Counted from the stretch's first letter, positions 1 to 10,800 are shown. The stretch: 64,000 bases of DNA from Chitinophaga rhizophila (GCF_019492185.1 NZ_JAICCF010000001.1:124001-188000); one strand, 5' to 3'. The notes: generated by a model from the letters alone, not told the origin. Made by a program: numbers and translations.

Positions 1-380
1 TGTTTACACCTTGCGCTTTTATGCCGCCTTCTCTTTTCTTCAGTTCATAGTTATAGACAATATCCTTCTGTCCTTTCTTCGTGAACCTGATTGGGAACGT
101 TCCCGGATTAGCGGCAGCAGAGATATTGATATCGACAAACAGGTAATTAGGATTCTCCACTTTATGTACTTCCTGCAATGTCACGCCCGGGTAGGTAAGT
201 GACACTTCTTTTTCAGCGATCTTATCGCCGTGAACGATCAGCTGCAGGAACGGCTCGTGCATACCCGTCCACCAGAAGGCGGGTTCCACTCTTTCGAGCC
301 TGGGTAGTTGTGCCAGTGTGCTGAGTGCAGTAGTGAATACCAGGATACCAGTCAATAACAATCTTCTCGTCTGTAACATG
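1..380 (-). CDS. susA: SusA-like GH13 enzyme (neopullulanase/cyclomaltodextrinase), N-terminal part only
   Basis: Partial gene; only the first 126 codons are inside the window and it continues past base 1. The ATG is at 380-378. The product starts with a signal peptide ending near STLAQ, followed by the motif RVEPAFWWTGM and the later segments YPGV and VENPNYLFV. These match my memory of the N-terminal beta-sandwich (cyclomaltodextrinase N-domain) that precedes the GH13 barrel in periplasmic SusA-type neopullulanases, which cut imported maltooligosaccharides. The catalytic barrel itself is not visible, so the exact specificity is inferred from the upstream susC/D/E-like genes. It is the last visible gene of the locus, 66 bp downstream of the SusE-like gene, with a hairpin between them and an operator-like sequence inside it at 93-107. 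Confidence 0.8.
93..107. promoter_or_regulatory. Operator-like sequence inside susA
   Basis: On the minus strand this reads TCCGGGAACGTTCCC, 15 bases identical to the 20-bp palindrome at 6311-6330 upstream of susC. A 15-base match is not expected by chance in 64 kb. It lies in codons for PGTFP, which could constrain it. It is proposed as an auxiliary intragenic operator for the LacI-type regulator at 6535-7566. Confidence 0.45.
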
Positions 381-404
381 CTTATTTATCTATGGGTGAA
401 GAAC

Positions 405-434
405 AGCAACCCGGCAATGTCACCGGGTTGCTGG
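405..434 (-). terminator. Intercistronic hairpin between the SusE-like gene and susA
   Basis: Perfect 11-bp inverted repeat (405-415 with 424-434) around an 8-base loop, in the 66-bp gap between the two genes on the minus strand. The sequence after the stem is only moderately T-rich (TTCTTC). It fits a partial terminator or an mRNA-stabilising/processing hairpin that lowers susA expression relative to the binding-protein genes. Confidence 0.5.
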
Positions 435-446
435 TAATATGATTCC

Positions 447-1484
447 TTATTGTACACTTAAAGTGTAGATATAGTTGCCGGCGTTACTCAGGTCCATCGT
501 AATGGTATAAGTACCGGCTGTAGCGATGTTAATGGCACCGGCGTTACCGGCAGTCAGCACACCGTTATTGTCATCATCACTCAGGCTGATGGTATTTGCG
601 TTGTTAGCTCTGAAGTAGAAGCTACCCGCCTGCAACGGCGTAGTGATACTCCACTTCTTTGTTGTTGCGTCAAAGGTCAGGGCTTTATCAGCACCACCGA
701 CAGCGCTGCCGTTGATACTCCAGGTGGTACGCGTTAAGGTCCAGGTCAGGGTATTCAGGTCAGCAGTCAGCTTGTAATATCCGGCTTCCGCAGCTTTGAG
801 ATTACCACCATTACTAACCAGGGTACCACCACCACCGTCGCCATAGTTGGTATCCCATCCTTTCATCGGCGTGATCTTAAATTCAGTATTAGCATCCGGG
901 AAGTTCAGGAAACCTTCGTACTTCTTGTCGTTATTGACTGACGCCAGTGTACCCAGGCGCGGATCATCGAAAGACCATCCCTGGTATCCGCCAGGCACAT
1001 AGATAGACGGGTATACCTTGGGTACATAGTAAGGAGTTACCGTCAGCAGTACACTGTCAGAGTATACTTTGTCTGCGGCAGTATCAACAGCAGCTTTGAT
1101 ACGGATGACCAGCTCGTGCTGGCGGCCGGCAGCAAGCCCCAGGTTATTGATCGCCTGATTCAGGGCGGCAACAGTAAAGGTTCTGCTCAATCCGTTATTG
1201 GCATTGAATATCTCTGCTGCATTTCTGAAACCATTTCCCTTCTGATCTACTTCGAGCGCGTAATTAACAACAGCCCTGTAGCCCCAGTCCTGGGAGGCCG
1301 TCCACTTATAGGTAACTGCTTCTTTATCCGCGTCAGCGGCAGTAAAGACAAATTCAGTAGCTGTTGCAGAGAAGGTAGGTGTAGTACCTGTCTTCACCTG
1401 AGTGAAGCTGTCCTGTTTTTCGCAGGAGGCGAAAGCCATCACACATAAACTTCCTGCGATTATTTTATTCAACCAGGCATTCAT
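447..1484 (-). CDS. susE: SusE/SusF-like starch-binding outer-membrane lipoprotein
   Basis: 345 aa. A lipoprotein signal ends at FASC, making Cys21 the lipidated residue. Residues about 35-150 resemble the SusE N-terminal Ig-like domain (FTQVKTG, YALEVDQKGNGF). Two C-terminal segments (about 155-250 and 255-345) resemble SusE/F carbohydrate-binding modules, including the phrases YVPGGYQGW and TLTWTLT. In the archetypal Sus system such proteins sit on the cell surface and hold starch near the SusCD transporter. The gene follows susD with a 43-bp gap in a susC-susD-susE-susA order, as in known starch loci. SusE and SusF cannot be told apart from sequence alone, so the symbol is by position. Confidence 0.85.
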   Translation of the reverse strand: MNAWLNKIIAGSLCVMAFASCEKQDSFTQVKTGTTPTFSATATEFVFTAADADKEAVTYKWTASQDWGYRAVVNYALEVDQKGNGFRNAAEIFNANNGLSRTFTVAALNQAINNLGLAAGRQHELVIRIKAAVDTAADKVYSDSVLLTVTPYYVPKVYPSIYVPGGYQGWSFDDPRLGTLASVNNDKKYEGFLNFPDANTEFKITPMKGWDTNYGDGGGGTLVSNGGNLKAAEAGYYKLTADLNTLTWTLTRTTWSINGSAVGGADKALTFDATTKKWSITTPLQAGSFYFRANNANTISLSDDDNNGVLTAGNAGAINIATAGTYTITMDLSNAGNYIYTLSVQ

Positions 1485-1527
1485 GATGCAAGTGTTTTGA
1501 TATAGTGGTTAAATGCTTTTCCCGAAA

Positions 1528-3120
1528 TTAATAACCTTTGTTCTGTACCAGGTTAGGATTGGCTACCCTCGCAGTAGTTGGTATAGGATATATGGTACGG
1601 AAGTCTCCTACCGCTACGCCTGCTGCAACACCGCCTTTGAATGGCCATACGTATCCACTTCCTGTAAACAGGCCATAGCGGATCAGGTCTGTTCTGCGGT
1701 GACCTTCCCAGTATAGTTCGCGGCCTCTTTCATCCAGGATGAAGCGCAGATCCAGCTGACCGGCAGTGATGTTACCACTGGCATTGCCATAGGCACGTCC
1801 ACGCAGATCATTGATGTATTCCAGCGCAGTTGCCGCGCTACCGCCGGTACCACCACGTAATACCGCTTCTGCATAGGTTAGGTACATTTCAGCTACACGC
1901 ATCAGCGGAAAGTCTACATCCACAAAGGTGCCGTTGGAACCGTCTTTGCCGGTAGATGTTTTGTTTGACCATTTGGTAATAGCATAGCCGTCAGTGAAGG
2001 TACCCAGGTCAACGATCTCACGGTTCTGGCCTTCCGTATGGAACATAGCACGTTTATCTGTAGCGCCGGTAAGATCTGTGAACAGGTTTACAAAAGCACT
2101 GGTAGTGCGTAAACCTCCCCAGCCACCGTTTACGCCAAATGCAGCAGCATCCATGTTACCACCTATTGCGGCATGTACCAGGTAGGTAGTACCACCATAG
2201 GTTTGTGTACGCAACCCATCAAAGTTAGCTGTCAGCAGAAACTCGTTCTGAGAAGTCACATTGTTATCTGCCTTAAACATGTTTGCATAGCTGGTTACAA
2301 GTCCGTAGCCGGAGTTGATCACCTGACTGCTATAAGTTACCGCGTCAGTATAACGACCGGTACCGGTATATACTTCAGCATTGAGGTACATTTTGGCTAA
2401 CAGCGCCCATACGCATGCTCTATCAGCACGACCGTATTCATTACTACGTGCTTCAGGCATACTGCTTTCTATATCTTTCAGTTCACGCTCAATGTAGGCA
2501 AACAAGTCAGCGCGGGATATCTGGTCAGGATAATAGAAGGCTACTTCATTACTGTCAGTCACAAAAGGTACACTTCCAAAGAGGTCCATTGCGTGATAGT
2601 AAGATAAGGCACGAAGAAAGCGGGCTTCTGCGCGGAAGGTTCTGGCTGTTTCCTGGTCCTTCTCAGCAATGCCGTTGCTACCAAGTTTATCGTCAGAAGT
2701 CTGCCTGATAAACTCATTACACTGTGCTATCTGGTAGAAGAGACGGGCAAACATTGCGCTGATAAAGTTATCATCTGGCGTCCAGTCCATCTGGTGGAAG
2801 TCCTGCAGGGTACCATCGTTCCATCCGATCACTGCCTCGTCAGTAGGCAGTTCCTGCATCTGAAAGTACCCCCGGATATAGCTGGAAGTACCTTCATCGA
2901 TACCACTGATATCAGGGTTACCTGAAGGTCCTTGCTGCCCTGTTACTGAAAAGCCTCCGTATAATTTAGCGAGTATGCCTTTATAGTTTGAAAAGTCCCT
3001 GTACACACTGGCAGATGTTGCCTCTGTGATAGGAGTACGGTCCAGATCTTTGGTACAGGAAGCCAGTCCGCACGCCATCGCTCCTGCCAGTACCACCTGA
3101 TATATGAATTTCTTAGTCAT
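1528..3120 (-). CDS. susD: SusD-family starch-binding lipoprotein
   Basis: 530 aa, a usual SusD length. Lipobox at LASC with Cys22. It carries family hallmarks: an N-terminal LDRTPITEATSASVYRDF region, the helical-repeat segment FRAEARFLRALSYYHAMDLFG, and the C-terminal ILDERGRELYWEGHRRTDLIRYG block with the final YPIPTTARVANPNLVQN. SusD proteins form a lid over the SusC barrel and bind the glycan before import. The start lies 19 bp downstream of susC, so both are surely co-transcribed. Confidence 0.95.
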   Translation of the reverse strand: MTKKFIYQVVLAGAMACGLASCTKDLDRTPITEATSASVYRDFSNYKGILAKLYGGFSVTGQQGPSGNPDISGIDEGTSSYIRGYFQMQELPTDEAVIGWNDGTLQDFHQMDWTPDDNFISAMFARLFYQIAQCNEFIRQTSDDKLGSNGIAEKDQETARTFRAEARFLRALSYYHAMDLFGSVPFVTDSNEVAFYYPDQISRADLFAYIERELKDIESSMPEARSNEYGRADRACVWALLAKMYLNAEVYTGTGRYTDAVTYSSQVINSGYGLVTSYANMFKADNNVTSQNEFLLTANFDGLRTQTYGGTTYLVHAAIGGNMDAAAFGVNGGWGGLRTTSAFVNLFTDLTGATDKRAMFHTEGQNREIVDLGTFTDGYAITKWSNKTSTGKDGSNGTFVDVDFPLMRVAEMYLTYAEAVLRGGTGGSAATALEYINDLRGRAYGNASGNITAGQLDLRFILDERGRELYWEGHRRTDLIRYGLFTGSGYVWPFKGGVAAGVAVGDFRTIYPIPTTARVANPNLVQNKGY

Positions 3121-3139
3121 AACGTTTCCTGTTTGTTAA

Positions 3140-6106
3140 TTAAAAATCAAGGTTAACACCTAAAGAATATACACGCGGACGAGGGTAGAACTTATCGTCG
3201 ATACCGCTGAATACTTCAGGGTCCTGGCCACTGTATTTGGTGATTACAAATACGTTCTGAACGTTGAAGTTGGCACGCAGACCTACTTTCTTGTTCACGA
3301 TTCTGCCGAAGTCATAACCCAGGTTCAGGTAGTCCATACGCAGGAATGAGCCATTTTCGACATAATAATCAGACCAGTACTGTGTATTTCTGAACCTTGT
3401 TTTCAGCACGCTGGTAGACAGGTTAGCCAGGTAGTTACTGTTCTGGAAAGTTTTATAAGCACCGTTGTTGGATGCCTGGTTGTTATAGATGTAGTTACCG
3501 ATGTTGCTACGTACACTGAAACCAAGGCTCCACTTCCTGTAATTAAACTGGGAATTGAAGTTGAGGTATACTACTGGGTTGGAAGACTTATAACGATATT
3601 TATCATCCGCAGTTACTGCACCGTCGCCATTCGTATCTTCATAAAGTCCCTCTATCGGATTACCAGCCTTATCATAGATCTGTTTGTATACATAGAAGGA
3701 GTTGATCTGATGGCCGGCAGTGTTGATCTGGATAGTGTTACCCGTACCGCCTGTGATGCCGCCGGTAGCGATGCCTACAGAACTATCAGACTGTGCTTTG
3801 GACAAAGACAGGATCTTGTTTTTGTTGTATGTTACGTTAAACCCTGCATTCCAGCGGAAGTCTTTTGTCTCGATAGGCACTGCATTGATGATAAACTCCA
3901 CCCCTCTGTTTTCCAAGCTGCCGATGTTTGTATACAGTGTGTTGGTCAGGTTAGTACCGGTTGGAGCGGTAACATCTGCCAGCAGATCGGTAGTTTTCTT
4001 GTAGTAGAAGTCTACGCTACCAGAGATCCTGTTGTCCAGGAAGCCGTAGTCCAATGCGACGTTGTAGGTGGCAGTCTGCTCCCATTTGATGTTCTGGTCG
4101 TAACCTGCTGCGCGCAGCGTCTTGTAGAATGCATCTCCCAGTTGGTAGGAAGAGTTGGCATCTCCGTAAGTGTAGCGTGACAGGGCGGCATATTCTTTAC
4201 CTACACCGATGTTTTCCTGACCGGTTACACCGTAGCCAAGTCTCAGTTTCAAGTCAGATACTGTTTTGGATGTTTTGAGGAAACTCTCATCTTTCAATCT
4301 CCATGCAAAAGCTACAGAAGGGAAGTTACCCCAATGCTGGCGGAAACGGGAAGTACCATCACGACGCATGGTGAAAGTCAGCAGGTATTTCTCGTTGAAA
4401 GTGTAGTTTAAACGACCGAAGAAAGATACCAGTGTATGCTGCGCTTCGCTATAGTTACTGGCAGCAGTAGTAGTATCGCCTGATTCGTCCAGCGTCGGGA
4501 AACCAGGAGTAGCGCTGATGAAGTCCTGGTAGGAGTATCCCGCCATTACGTCAATACGGCTTTTGATGCCTTTCAGGTCTTTTGCATAGTTCAGGTAGAA
4601 GTCCATCAGTTTGTTCTTCATTTCCTGAGAATAGCTTCTGTAGGAACCGCCGGTACCATTGTAAAATGCCAGGGCTGCGTACTTCGGAATATTCACAGTA
4701 CCATTACCTTTCTGATAGTCGTAACCCAGATTCAGGTTAGCGCGCAGTTCTGGCAGGAAATGAAACTTATAGTCAAACTGGATGTTACCAATGCTTCTTT
4801 TCACTTCAGAGTTATCCATTTTCTGCTCCAGCATTGCCAGTGGGTTTTTAGTACCGAGGTCGTACAGTTTATCATTGTACTTCCACTCGTAGTAACCTCC
4901 AAACTCTTCGTCGTTGCCAGTGCGTACAGGCTTCGTAGGATCGAACGCTACTGCAGCATTGATTGCTCCCGGATCTGCAAAACGATAGTCGGCAATAGAG
5001 CCTTTGACGTTCATATTAATCTTCAGGTGATCGTCTAACAGACTTGGCGAGAGGTTGATAGAGGCAGAGTTCCTTTTCAGGTTGGAAGTCTTCACAATAC
5101 CATCCTGATTAAGGTGACCTACTGATATACGGTAAGGTAATTTCTTCCAGGAACCGCTTAGTGCGAGGTTGTTATCTGTACTGAAGGCAGATTGATAGAT
5201 CTGCTTCTGCCAGTCGGTAGCATCATTGCCCAGCAGTGCAATCTGTGCAGGCGTACCATTTGCTTTTACTACGTCAGCAAACTGGGAACCAGTCAGCACC
5301 GGAGAATAGCTGGTCACTTTGGATATAGCGTTAGTTGAGCTGAAAGATACGTTCAGCTTTTCACCCAGACGTCCTTTCTTGGTAGTGATGATGATTACAC
5401 CATTGGATGCACGGGAACCGTAGATTGCAGTAGCAGATGCATCTTTCAGTACGTTGAATGATTCAATATCATTAGGGTTGATCAATGCCAGTGCATTGGA
5501 AGCGCCGCTGATATTATTGTTATCAACCGGTACGCCATCAATGATGATCAGTGGATCATTCGTTGCATTCAGTGATGCACCACCACGTACGCGGATCGTA
5601 CTACCTGCGCCAGGTGCGCCGCCGTTAGAGGTGATCTGCACACCAGGCACTTTACCGGTAATCAGCTGATCAGCGGAACTGATAGGGCCTTTATTAAAAT
5701 CTTTGGAAGAAACAACTGCAATAGCTCCGGTCAGGTCGCTCTTTTTCTGCGTACCATAACCTACTACTACTATCTCGTTCAGACCTTTGGTGTCAGCTTT
5801 CAGCTGAAAGGTAACGGGAGATGTGTTGTCGCCTGCACTAACAGGCATCTCAAATGTTTCATATCCCAGGATGCGGGCAACCAGTACGATGTTGCCGGAA
5901 GTAACACCGGTAACGGTGAATTTACCTTCTCCATCTGTAGTGGCGTTACGGCTGGTTCCTTTGACGAAGACGGTAGCGCCGGGAATTGGCTGTCCTGCAT
6001 CATCTGTCACCTTCCCACTAATACTACCTGACTGTGCATAGGTAAACAGGGAGATTAACACAAAGCACAGCAGAAATGCATACCGGGCAAAGCGTGTTTT
6101 TTTCAT
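3140..6106 (-). CDS. susC: SusC-family TonB-dependent oligosaccharide transporter
   Basis: 988 aa. Signal peptide ends at TYAQ. Residues about 28-110 are a carboxypeptidase-regulatory-like beta-sandwich (GKVTDDAGQPIPGATVFVKGT). The SusC signature LNEIVVVGYGTQKKSDLTGA follows and then the plug, with RVRGGASLNATNDPLIIIDG and NDIESFNVLKDASATAIYGSRASNGVI elements. The rest is the beta-barrel, ending in a terminal Phe (GVNLDF), as expected for BamA-inserted barrels. There is no STN domain, so this receptor is not tied to a sigma/anti-sigma pair; control is more likely by the adjacent LacI protein. It imports maltooligosaccharides across the outer membrane using TonB/ExbBD energy. Confidence 0.95.
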   Translation of the reverse strand: MKKTRFARYAFLLCFVLISLFTYAQSGSISGKVTDDAGQPIPGATVFVKGTSRNATTDGEGKFTVTGVTSGNIVLVARILGYETFEMPVSAGDNTSPVTFQLKADTKGLNEIVVVGYGTQKKSDLTGAIAVVSSKDFNKGPISSADQLITGKVPGVQITSNGGAPGAGSTIRVRGGASLNATNDPLIIIDGVPVDNNNISGASNALALINPNDIESFNVLKDASATAIYGSRASNGVIIITTKKGRLGEKLNVSFSSTNAISKVTSYSPVLTGSQFADVVKANGTPAQIALLGNDATDWQKQIYQSAFSTDNNLALSGSWKKLPYRISVGHLNQDGIVKTSNLKRNSASINLSPSLLDDHLKINMNVKGSIADYRFADPGAINAAVAFDPTKPVRTGNDEEFGGYYEWKYNDKLYDLGTKNPLAMLEQKMDNSEVKRSIGNIQFDYKFHFLPELRANLNLGYDYQKGNGTVNIPKYAALAFYNGTGGSYRSYSQEMKNKLMDFYLNYAKDLKGIKSRIDVMAGYSYQDFISATPGFPTLDESGDTTTAASNYSEAQHTLVSFFGRLNYTFNEKYLLTFTMRRDGTSRFRQHWGNFPSVAFAWRLKDESFLKTSKTVSDLKLRLGYGVTGQENIGVGKEYAALSRYTYGDANSSYQLGDAFYKTLRAAGYDQNIKWEQTATYNVALDYGFLDNRISGSVDFYYKKTTDLLADVTAPTGTNLTNTLYTNIGSLENRGVEFIINAVPIETKDFRWNAGFNVTYNKNKILSLSKAQSDSSVGIATGGITGGTGNTIQINTAGHQINSFYVYKQIYDKAGNPIEGLYEDTNGDGAVTADDKYRYKSSNPVVYLNFNSQFNYRKWSLGFSVRSNIGNYIYNNQASNNGAYKTFQNSNYLANLSTSVLKTRFRNTQYWSDYYVENGSFLRMDYLNLGYDFGRIVNKKVGLRANFNVQNVFVITKYSGQDPEVFSGIDDKFYPRPRVYSLGVNLDF

Positions 6107-6534
6107 TTAACGTTAATTAATAGTTTCACAATAAGTTCAATTCAGATACTTTCTGGGCAAAAAGTCCCCCCTTTCAAATCCTTTCGGATTCAATTGACAA
6201 TACTTTGTTTTCGTTTTAAACATGGAACCGGGGACTGACATTTATCTGTCTACCGGCAATACAAGTGATGTAATACTTTAAGTAGGATTCATTTTCGTTA
6301 CGTTTTTCATTTCCGGGAACGTTCCCGGAACGCGGAACATGTTGCTAAAGTATACCTTTTTATGAAAACTGTAACATTCCGAAACACATTTTTTTAAAAA
6401 AAAGTTAAGAGACTGGCAGGTTTAGGGATGTGATATCCGCCAGGCAGCAACATATCAGCATGGCTACCAGCGACTTATAATCCTGAATTTGTAGTTCCGG
6501 AAAAAGAGTGAGGCTTTCGTTTTGTTTCTTTTAA
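6107..6534. other. Control region between lacI-type gene and susC
   Basis: A 428-bp gene-free stretch that must hold the susC promoter. It contains the perfect palindrome at 6311-6330. On the minus strand TACTTTAG at 6352-6345 is one mismatch from the Bacteroidota -7 box TAnnTTTG, which would place the palindrome just downstream of the transcription start; I see no good -33 TTTG at the right distance. No terminator hairpin is evident after the regulator gene. Confidence 0.5.
6311..6330. promoter_or_regulatory. 20-bp perfect palindromic operator upstream of susC
   Basis: TTCCGGGAACGTTCCCGGAA is its own exact reverse complement over all 20 bases. LacI-family dimers bind 14-20 bp palindromes with a central CG, so this is the obvious site for the regulator encoded next door. 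It lies about 205 bp before the susC ATG. A 15-base copy occurs inside susA at 93-107. Confidence 0.8.
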
Positions 6535-7566
6535 TTATCCCTTCCCTCCTATGCTGGTTTTAAGACCAGTACTTGATGTTCTCGGGATCAGCTGCGAACT
6601 TAACACTACATGGTCCTTTACAGGGGTATCACTTTCCAATGCTTTAAACAGTAGTTCTGCTGCGTTGGTACCTAAATCAAAAGCCGGCTGTGTAATTGTT
6701 GATAATGCGGGATTAAGCAAAGACGCTATCTCCAGACTTGAGAAACTGACTATCTTCAGGTCCTCCGGAATCCGGATGCCCAGATTATGGCATACATAGT
6801 AACTCGATATAGCCAGGCGCTCAACCGATGCAAATATACCATCAGGTTGCTGGTCTTTTAACGCCTTCGACAGAATGTCAAAGTTCTCATCATAGTCATT
6901 GGAACAATCAATCACCAGGTGGGTATTATATGGAATACCAGCATCTTTCAGGGCATCCTGATAACCTTGCATACGCACACTACCAATAGACAGACTTTTG
7001 TTCACTACCAGAAAAGCAATATTCTTGCAACCTACTTCTATCAGGTGCCGGGTAGCTGCAAAGCTGCTCGCATAGTCGTCTGTAGTAACTTTCGGCACAT
7101 CTATATCATCGTACACCCTATCAAAGAATACCAGCGGAATATGCTTGTTACCCAGTCTGTTGATATACTTATGATCGTTCGCTTCTCCTGAAGCTGACAT
7201 GATAATACCATCCACACGGCCATTATACAACTTATCGATAAACGTCACCTCTTTCTGATATTCATCGTCAGTTACATAGATGAGTGTATGGTATCCTTTT
7301 TCCCTGGCAACACGCTCAATACCGTGTATAGCCTGCGAAAAGAAGTTGTTGGCCAGTTCCGGCACTATGATGGCAATCGTCTTACTTTTCTTCTCCCTAA
7401 GATTGCTGGCATGGTGGTTCGGCTGGTAGTTAAATTCCTTAGCCACCGATAAGATCCTGGCCTTTGTTTCTGGATTAATGTCGCTATTGCCCCTGAATGC
7501 CCTGGAAACCGTGGAAGTAGACAAATTAAGTTTTTCAGCCAACCTTTTAATATCAACGCGATCCAT
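6535..7566 (-). CDS. LacI/GalR-family transcriptional regulator of the starch locus
   Basis: 343 aa, standard for the family. The N-terminal helix-turn-helix (VDIKRLAEKLNLSTSTVSRAFRG, residues about 3-26) and hinge helix (YQPNHHASNLREKKS, about 52-66) are intact. The effector-binding domain follows with IAIIVPELANNFFSQAIHGIE and the C-terminal TITQPAFDLGTNAAELLFKAL. Its position directly upstream of susCD and the palindrome at 6311 suggest that it controls the starch operon in response to maltose or a maltodextrin. B. thetaiotaomicron uses the unrelated membrane regulator SusR here, so this is a different control solution. Whether it represses or activates cannot be told. Confidence 0.92.
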   Translation of the reverse strand: MDRVDIKRLAEKLNLSTSTVSRAFRGNSDINPETKARILSVAKEFNYQPNHHASNLREKKSKTIAIIVPELANNFFSQAIHGIERVAREKGYHTLIYVTDDEYQKEVTFIDKLYNGRVDGIIMSASGEANDHKYINRLGNKHIPLVFFDRVYDDIDVPKVTTDDYASSFAATRHLIEVGCKNIAFLVVNKSLSIGSVRMQGYQDALKDAGIPYNTHLVIDCSNDYDENFDILSKALKDQQPDGIFASVERLAISSYYVCHNLGIRIPEDLKIVSFSSLEIASLLNPALSTITQPAFDLGTNAAELLFKALESDTPVKDHVVLSSQLIPRTSSTGLKTSIGGKG

Positions 7567-7878
7567 TGCTAAAGTTGTTTAAATAGGCTCAGCGACCAAA
7601 TTAAGATAAAATAGCTGAATAATAGACATCTGTCTATGCCTCCCTCTCGTATATTACTTATTTAATATAAAATAATAAGACATTTTGATACCTTTACAGA
7701 CAATATTTTAATCAGTAGCATTCCTATACCACAACCTACGGGTTTTCCCTCAAAAAGACTGACTGGTGAGAAGTGCGCTATCCTGCAACTAACAGGATGA
7801 CCAGTTACTTCCGATCAACATAATCGCAGACAACTAAATGAACATAATTGGTTGCGTGGGCAACCTATTCCCTAACCT
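7567..7878. other. Divergent promoter region between regulator and Calx-beta gene
   Basis: 312 bp without a gene. It holds an inverted repeat at 7622-7637, a very AT-rich run at 7655-7715, a short hairpin (ATCCTG 7780-7785 with CAGGAT 7793-7798), and a perfect 6-bp hairpin (GGTTGC 7850-7855, GCAACC 7860-7865) ending 13 bases before the ATG at 7879, where it could influence translation. I could not assign -33/-7 boxes with confidence. Confidence 0.4.
7622..7637. promoter_or_regulatory. Inverted repeat ATAGACA-N2-TGTCTAT
   Basis: Two 7-base arms, perfectly complementary, separated by TC, 56 bp upstream of the LacI-type regulator start. The sequence is unlike the GGGAACGTTCCC palindrome, so it would be read by another dimeric regulator. 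Function is inferred only from symmetry and position. Confidence 0.3.
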
Positions 7879-10800
7879 ATGCATGAGAGAATGATCAGGC
7901 TTTTATTTACTTTGCTGTTAGTGGCTTTTTTAAGTCCGCAAACCTATGCACAAACCTGCAACAAAGACGTTGCAATGGGCAAACCCGTTACCGCATCATC
8001 CATACAGGCAGGCAACCTGCCAATCCGCGCCTTTGATGGCGATCCTACCAGTCGCTGGGAAAGTACATGGAGCGATCCTCAATGGATAATGGTGGATCTC
8101 GAACATAACTACGACATCTGCACCATCAATCTGAGATGGCAGGTACTTGCTACCGGGTATACACTAGAGATTTCTTCTGATGGTATATCCTGGACAAACC
8201 TTGTTACCGAAACTGCCAACACGGGACTAAATAAATCTTACAACGTACCAGCCAACGGTCGGTATGTACGAATGACGGGTATTACCAGGGGGTCCGGCTA
8301 CGGATACTCACTATATGACTTTGAAGTGATCGGTACAGAACCTATCAGTTATTGTTCAAATACAAACGTTGCGCAACTCCGGCCGGTTACTGTATCATCT
8401 ATTGCTAATGGTCACAGCGGGCCAAACGCTGTTGACAATAACACAGGCACACGCTGGGAGAGCGCACACAGTGATCCGCAGTTCATATCCATTGACCTGG
8501 GCGCTAACTATGACCTGTGCCGCGTGGTACTGAATTGGGAAGCTGCTTATGGCCGGGACTATACAATAGATATCTCTACGAACGGATCCAGCTGGACTAC
8601 CTTAAAAACAGTTACAGGTAACTACATGCGGGATAACACCATCCCTCTGAGAGGTAATGCGCGCTATGTGCGCATGTCAGGTACAGCTCGAGGAACCAAT
8701 TATGGTTACTCACTGTGGGAGTTCTCTGTATACGCCCTCCTGCCAGCTATCAGCGTTACCACAATTTCAGATGCTGCCGAACCCTCAACAGGTGGCAGTT
8801 TCCGTTTCAGTCTGCCGGCCGGTATCACCTTCGATGAAGACATTACTGTTAATTATACCACTGCTGGTACTGCACAAAGTGGACCTGATTATCTACCTCT
8901 TCCCGGCTCAGTAATTATACCTGCAGGGCAAAACAGTGTTGCAGTCCCTCTTACTGTAACAGATGATCAGATCATAGAAGGTCCAGAAACCGTGATAGCT
9001 GCGGTCACTAATGCTACTTCTGCTACCCACGCAGGATTCCCTGTCAGTGCAACAAATCCTACGGCTACAATCAATATTGCGGATGATGACAATATTGCTG
9101 CAAATAAGATCATCAGCGTATTCGGATCGGCAAACGCAGCTGAGCCTTCCTCCAACGGCAGGTACGAATTTAGTTTACCGGCAGGATTTACCGCCACGGA
9201 AGATATCACCGTTACTTTTACCACAGGCGGCACAGCAGCTACCGGTATTGATTATACAGATATCGGTACCACCTGCATAATACCTGCCGGACAAAACAGC
9301 GGCTCGCTAACCTTACTGGTGATAGACGACAAAATAATTGAAGGCACTGAAAATGTTACAATAGCCATTACAGGAGCTAGTGCACCCACACTCGGATCAT
9401 TTACTGCCAGTACCACTAACGCAACTGCTTCCATCAACATCGAGGACGATGATAATATAGCTGCTAATAAGGTCATCCAGTGTGCGCGTATTATTGATGC
9501 CGCTGAGCCATCTACCAACGGCGCTTTCAGCGTATTCCTCCCCAACGGCATTACTGTATCTGAGGATGTCTATGTAAACTATACGGTAGCCGGTACTGCC
9601 ACCCCGGGTGCCGACTATGTAACATTAAGTGGAACGATGATTATTCCCGCCGGACAAAACCAAGGAGTAGATTCCGTATTTGTCATCGATGATGTTGAGA
9701 TTGAAACAGAGGAGACAGTCAGCATTGTTCTGTCTGATGCTGGCAGTGCCACCTTCACTGGCTTCTCTATCGGTCCCGGGGCCAACGCTGTCATTACCAT
9801 TGCTGATGATGATGAACATAATCCAGCAAACAGGATATTGAGTATCACTAACATAGATGATGCTATTGAAGGCACCAGTAACGGACGGTTCAGGATCAGT
9901 TTACCGCCAGGCGTCAGCTTCGGTCAGCCGATTAATGTCTCCTATACAATCGCAGGTACTGCTGTCAGTGGGATTCATTATGCGGCTATTCCCACAATAG
10001 CAACCATCGTCGCCGGACAAAACAGTGTTGATGTACAGGTAACCGCGCAGCCCTTCGACAATAATATACTGGAAGGTGATAAAACAGTAGTGCTTACGCT
10101 CACCGGTGGGACAAGCGCGTTATCAGGTACATTCACTGCTAATCCTGCCAGCAATACCGCTACGGTAATCATTGCTGATGATGAAAATACTCCGGCCAGC
10201 AGACAATTATATGTCGAAGCTACAGGTATTATTGCAAGTGAACCAGCCACTTCAGGCGCTTTCATGATTAAGTTACCGGGTACAATGGTAGCCTCAGAAG
10301 ATATTACTGTAACGTACCGTATTACGCCGCTGACAGGCGGTCCTGACGACCCTGCACTTGCGGGAACAGACTATATTGCGTTAAGCGGTACAGCCACTAT
10401 CGTGGCAGGACAAAATCAGGTACTGGTAAACTACACGCCTATTGATGACCAGATCATTGAGAACAGGGAAGCCTTTACTATTGAGTTACTGGGAGGCTCC
10501 TCTCCTACATGGACATCTTTCGGTATCGGTAAACGGTACGAGACAGGTTATATTGAGGATGATGATAATACAGCTACCAATAAAACCCTCAGCATTCATA
10601 AAGTAAGCGACGCGAATGAGCCTTCAACAAACGGTGTATTCAACATTAGTTTGCCGCCAGGAATCACCGCTTCAGAGGACATTATTATTTACTATAGCGT
10701 AAGTGGAACAGCTGCTGCTGGTATTGACTATACAGCGCTGGGATCAGCGGTAACGCTCAGTGCCGGACAAAACAGCGTTCCATTGCACATTCATGTCATT

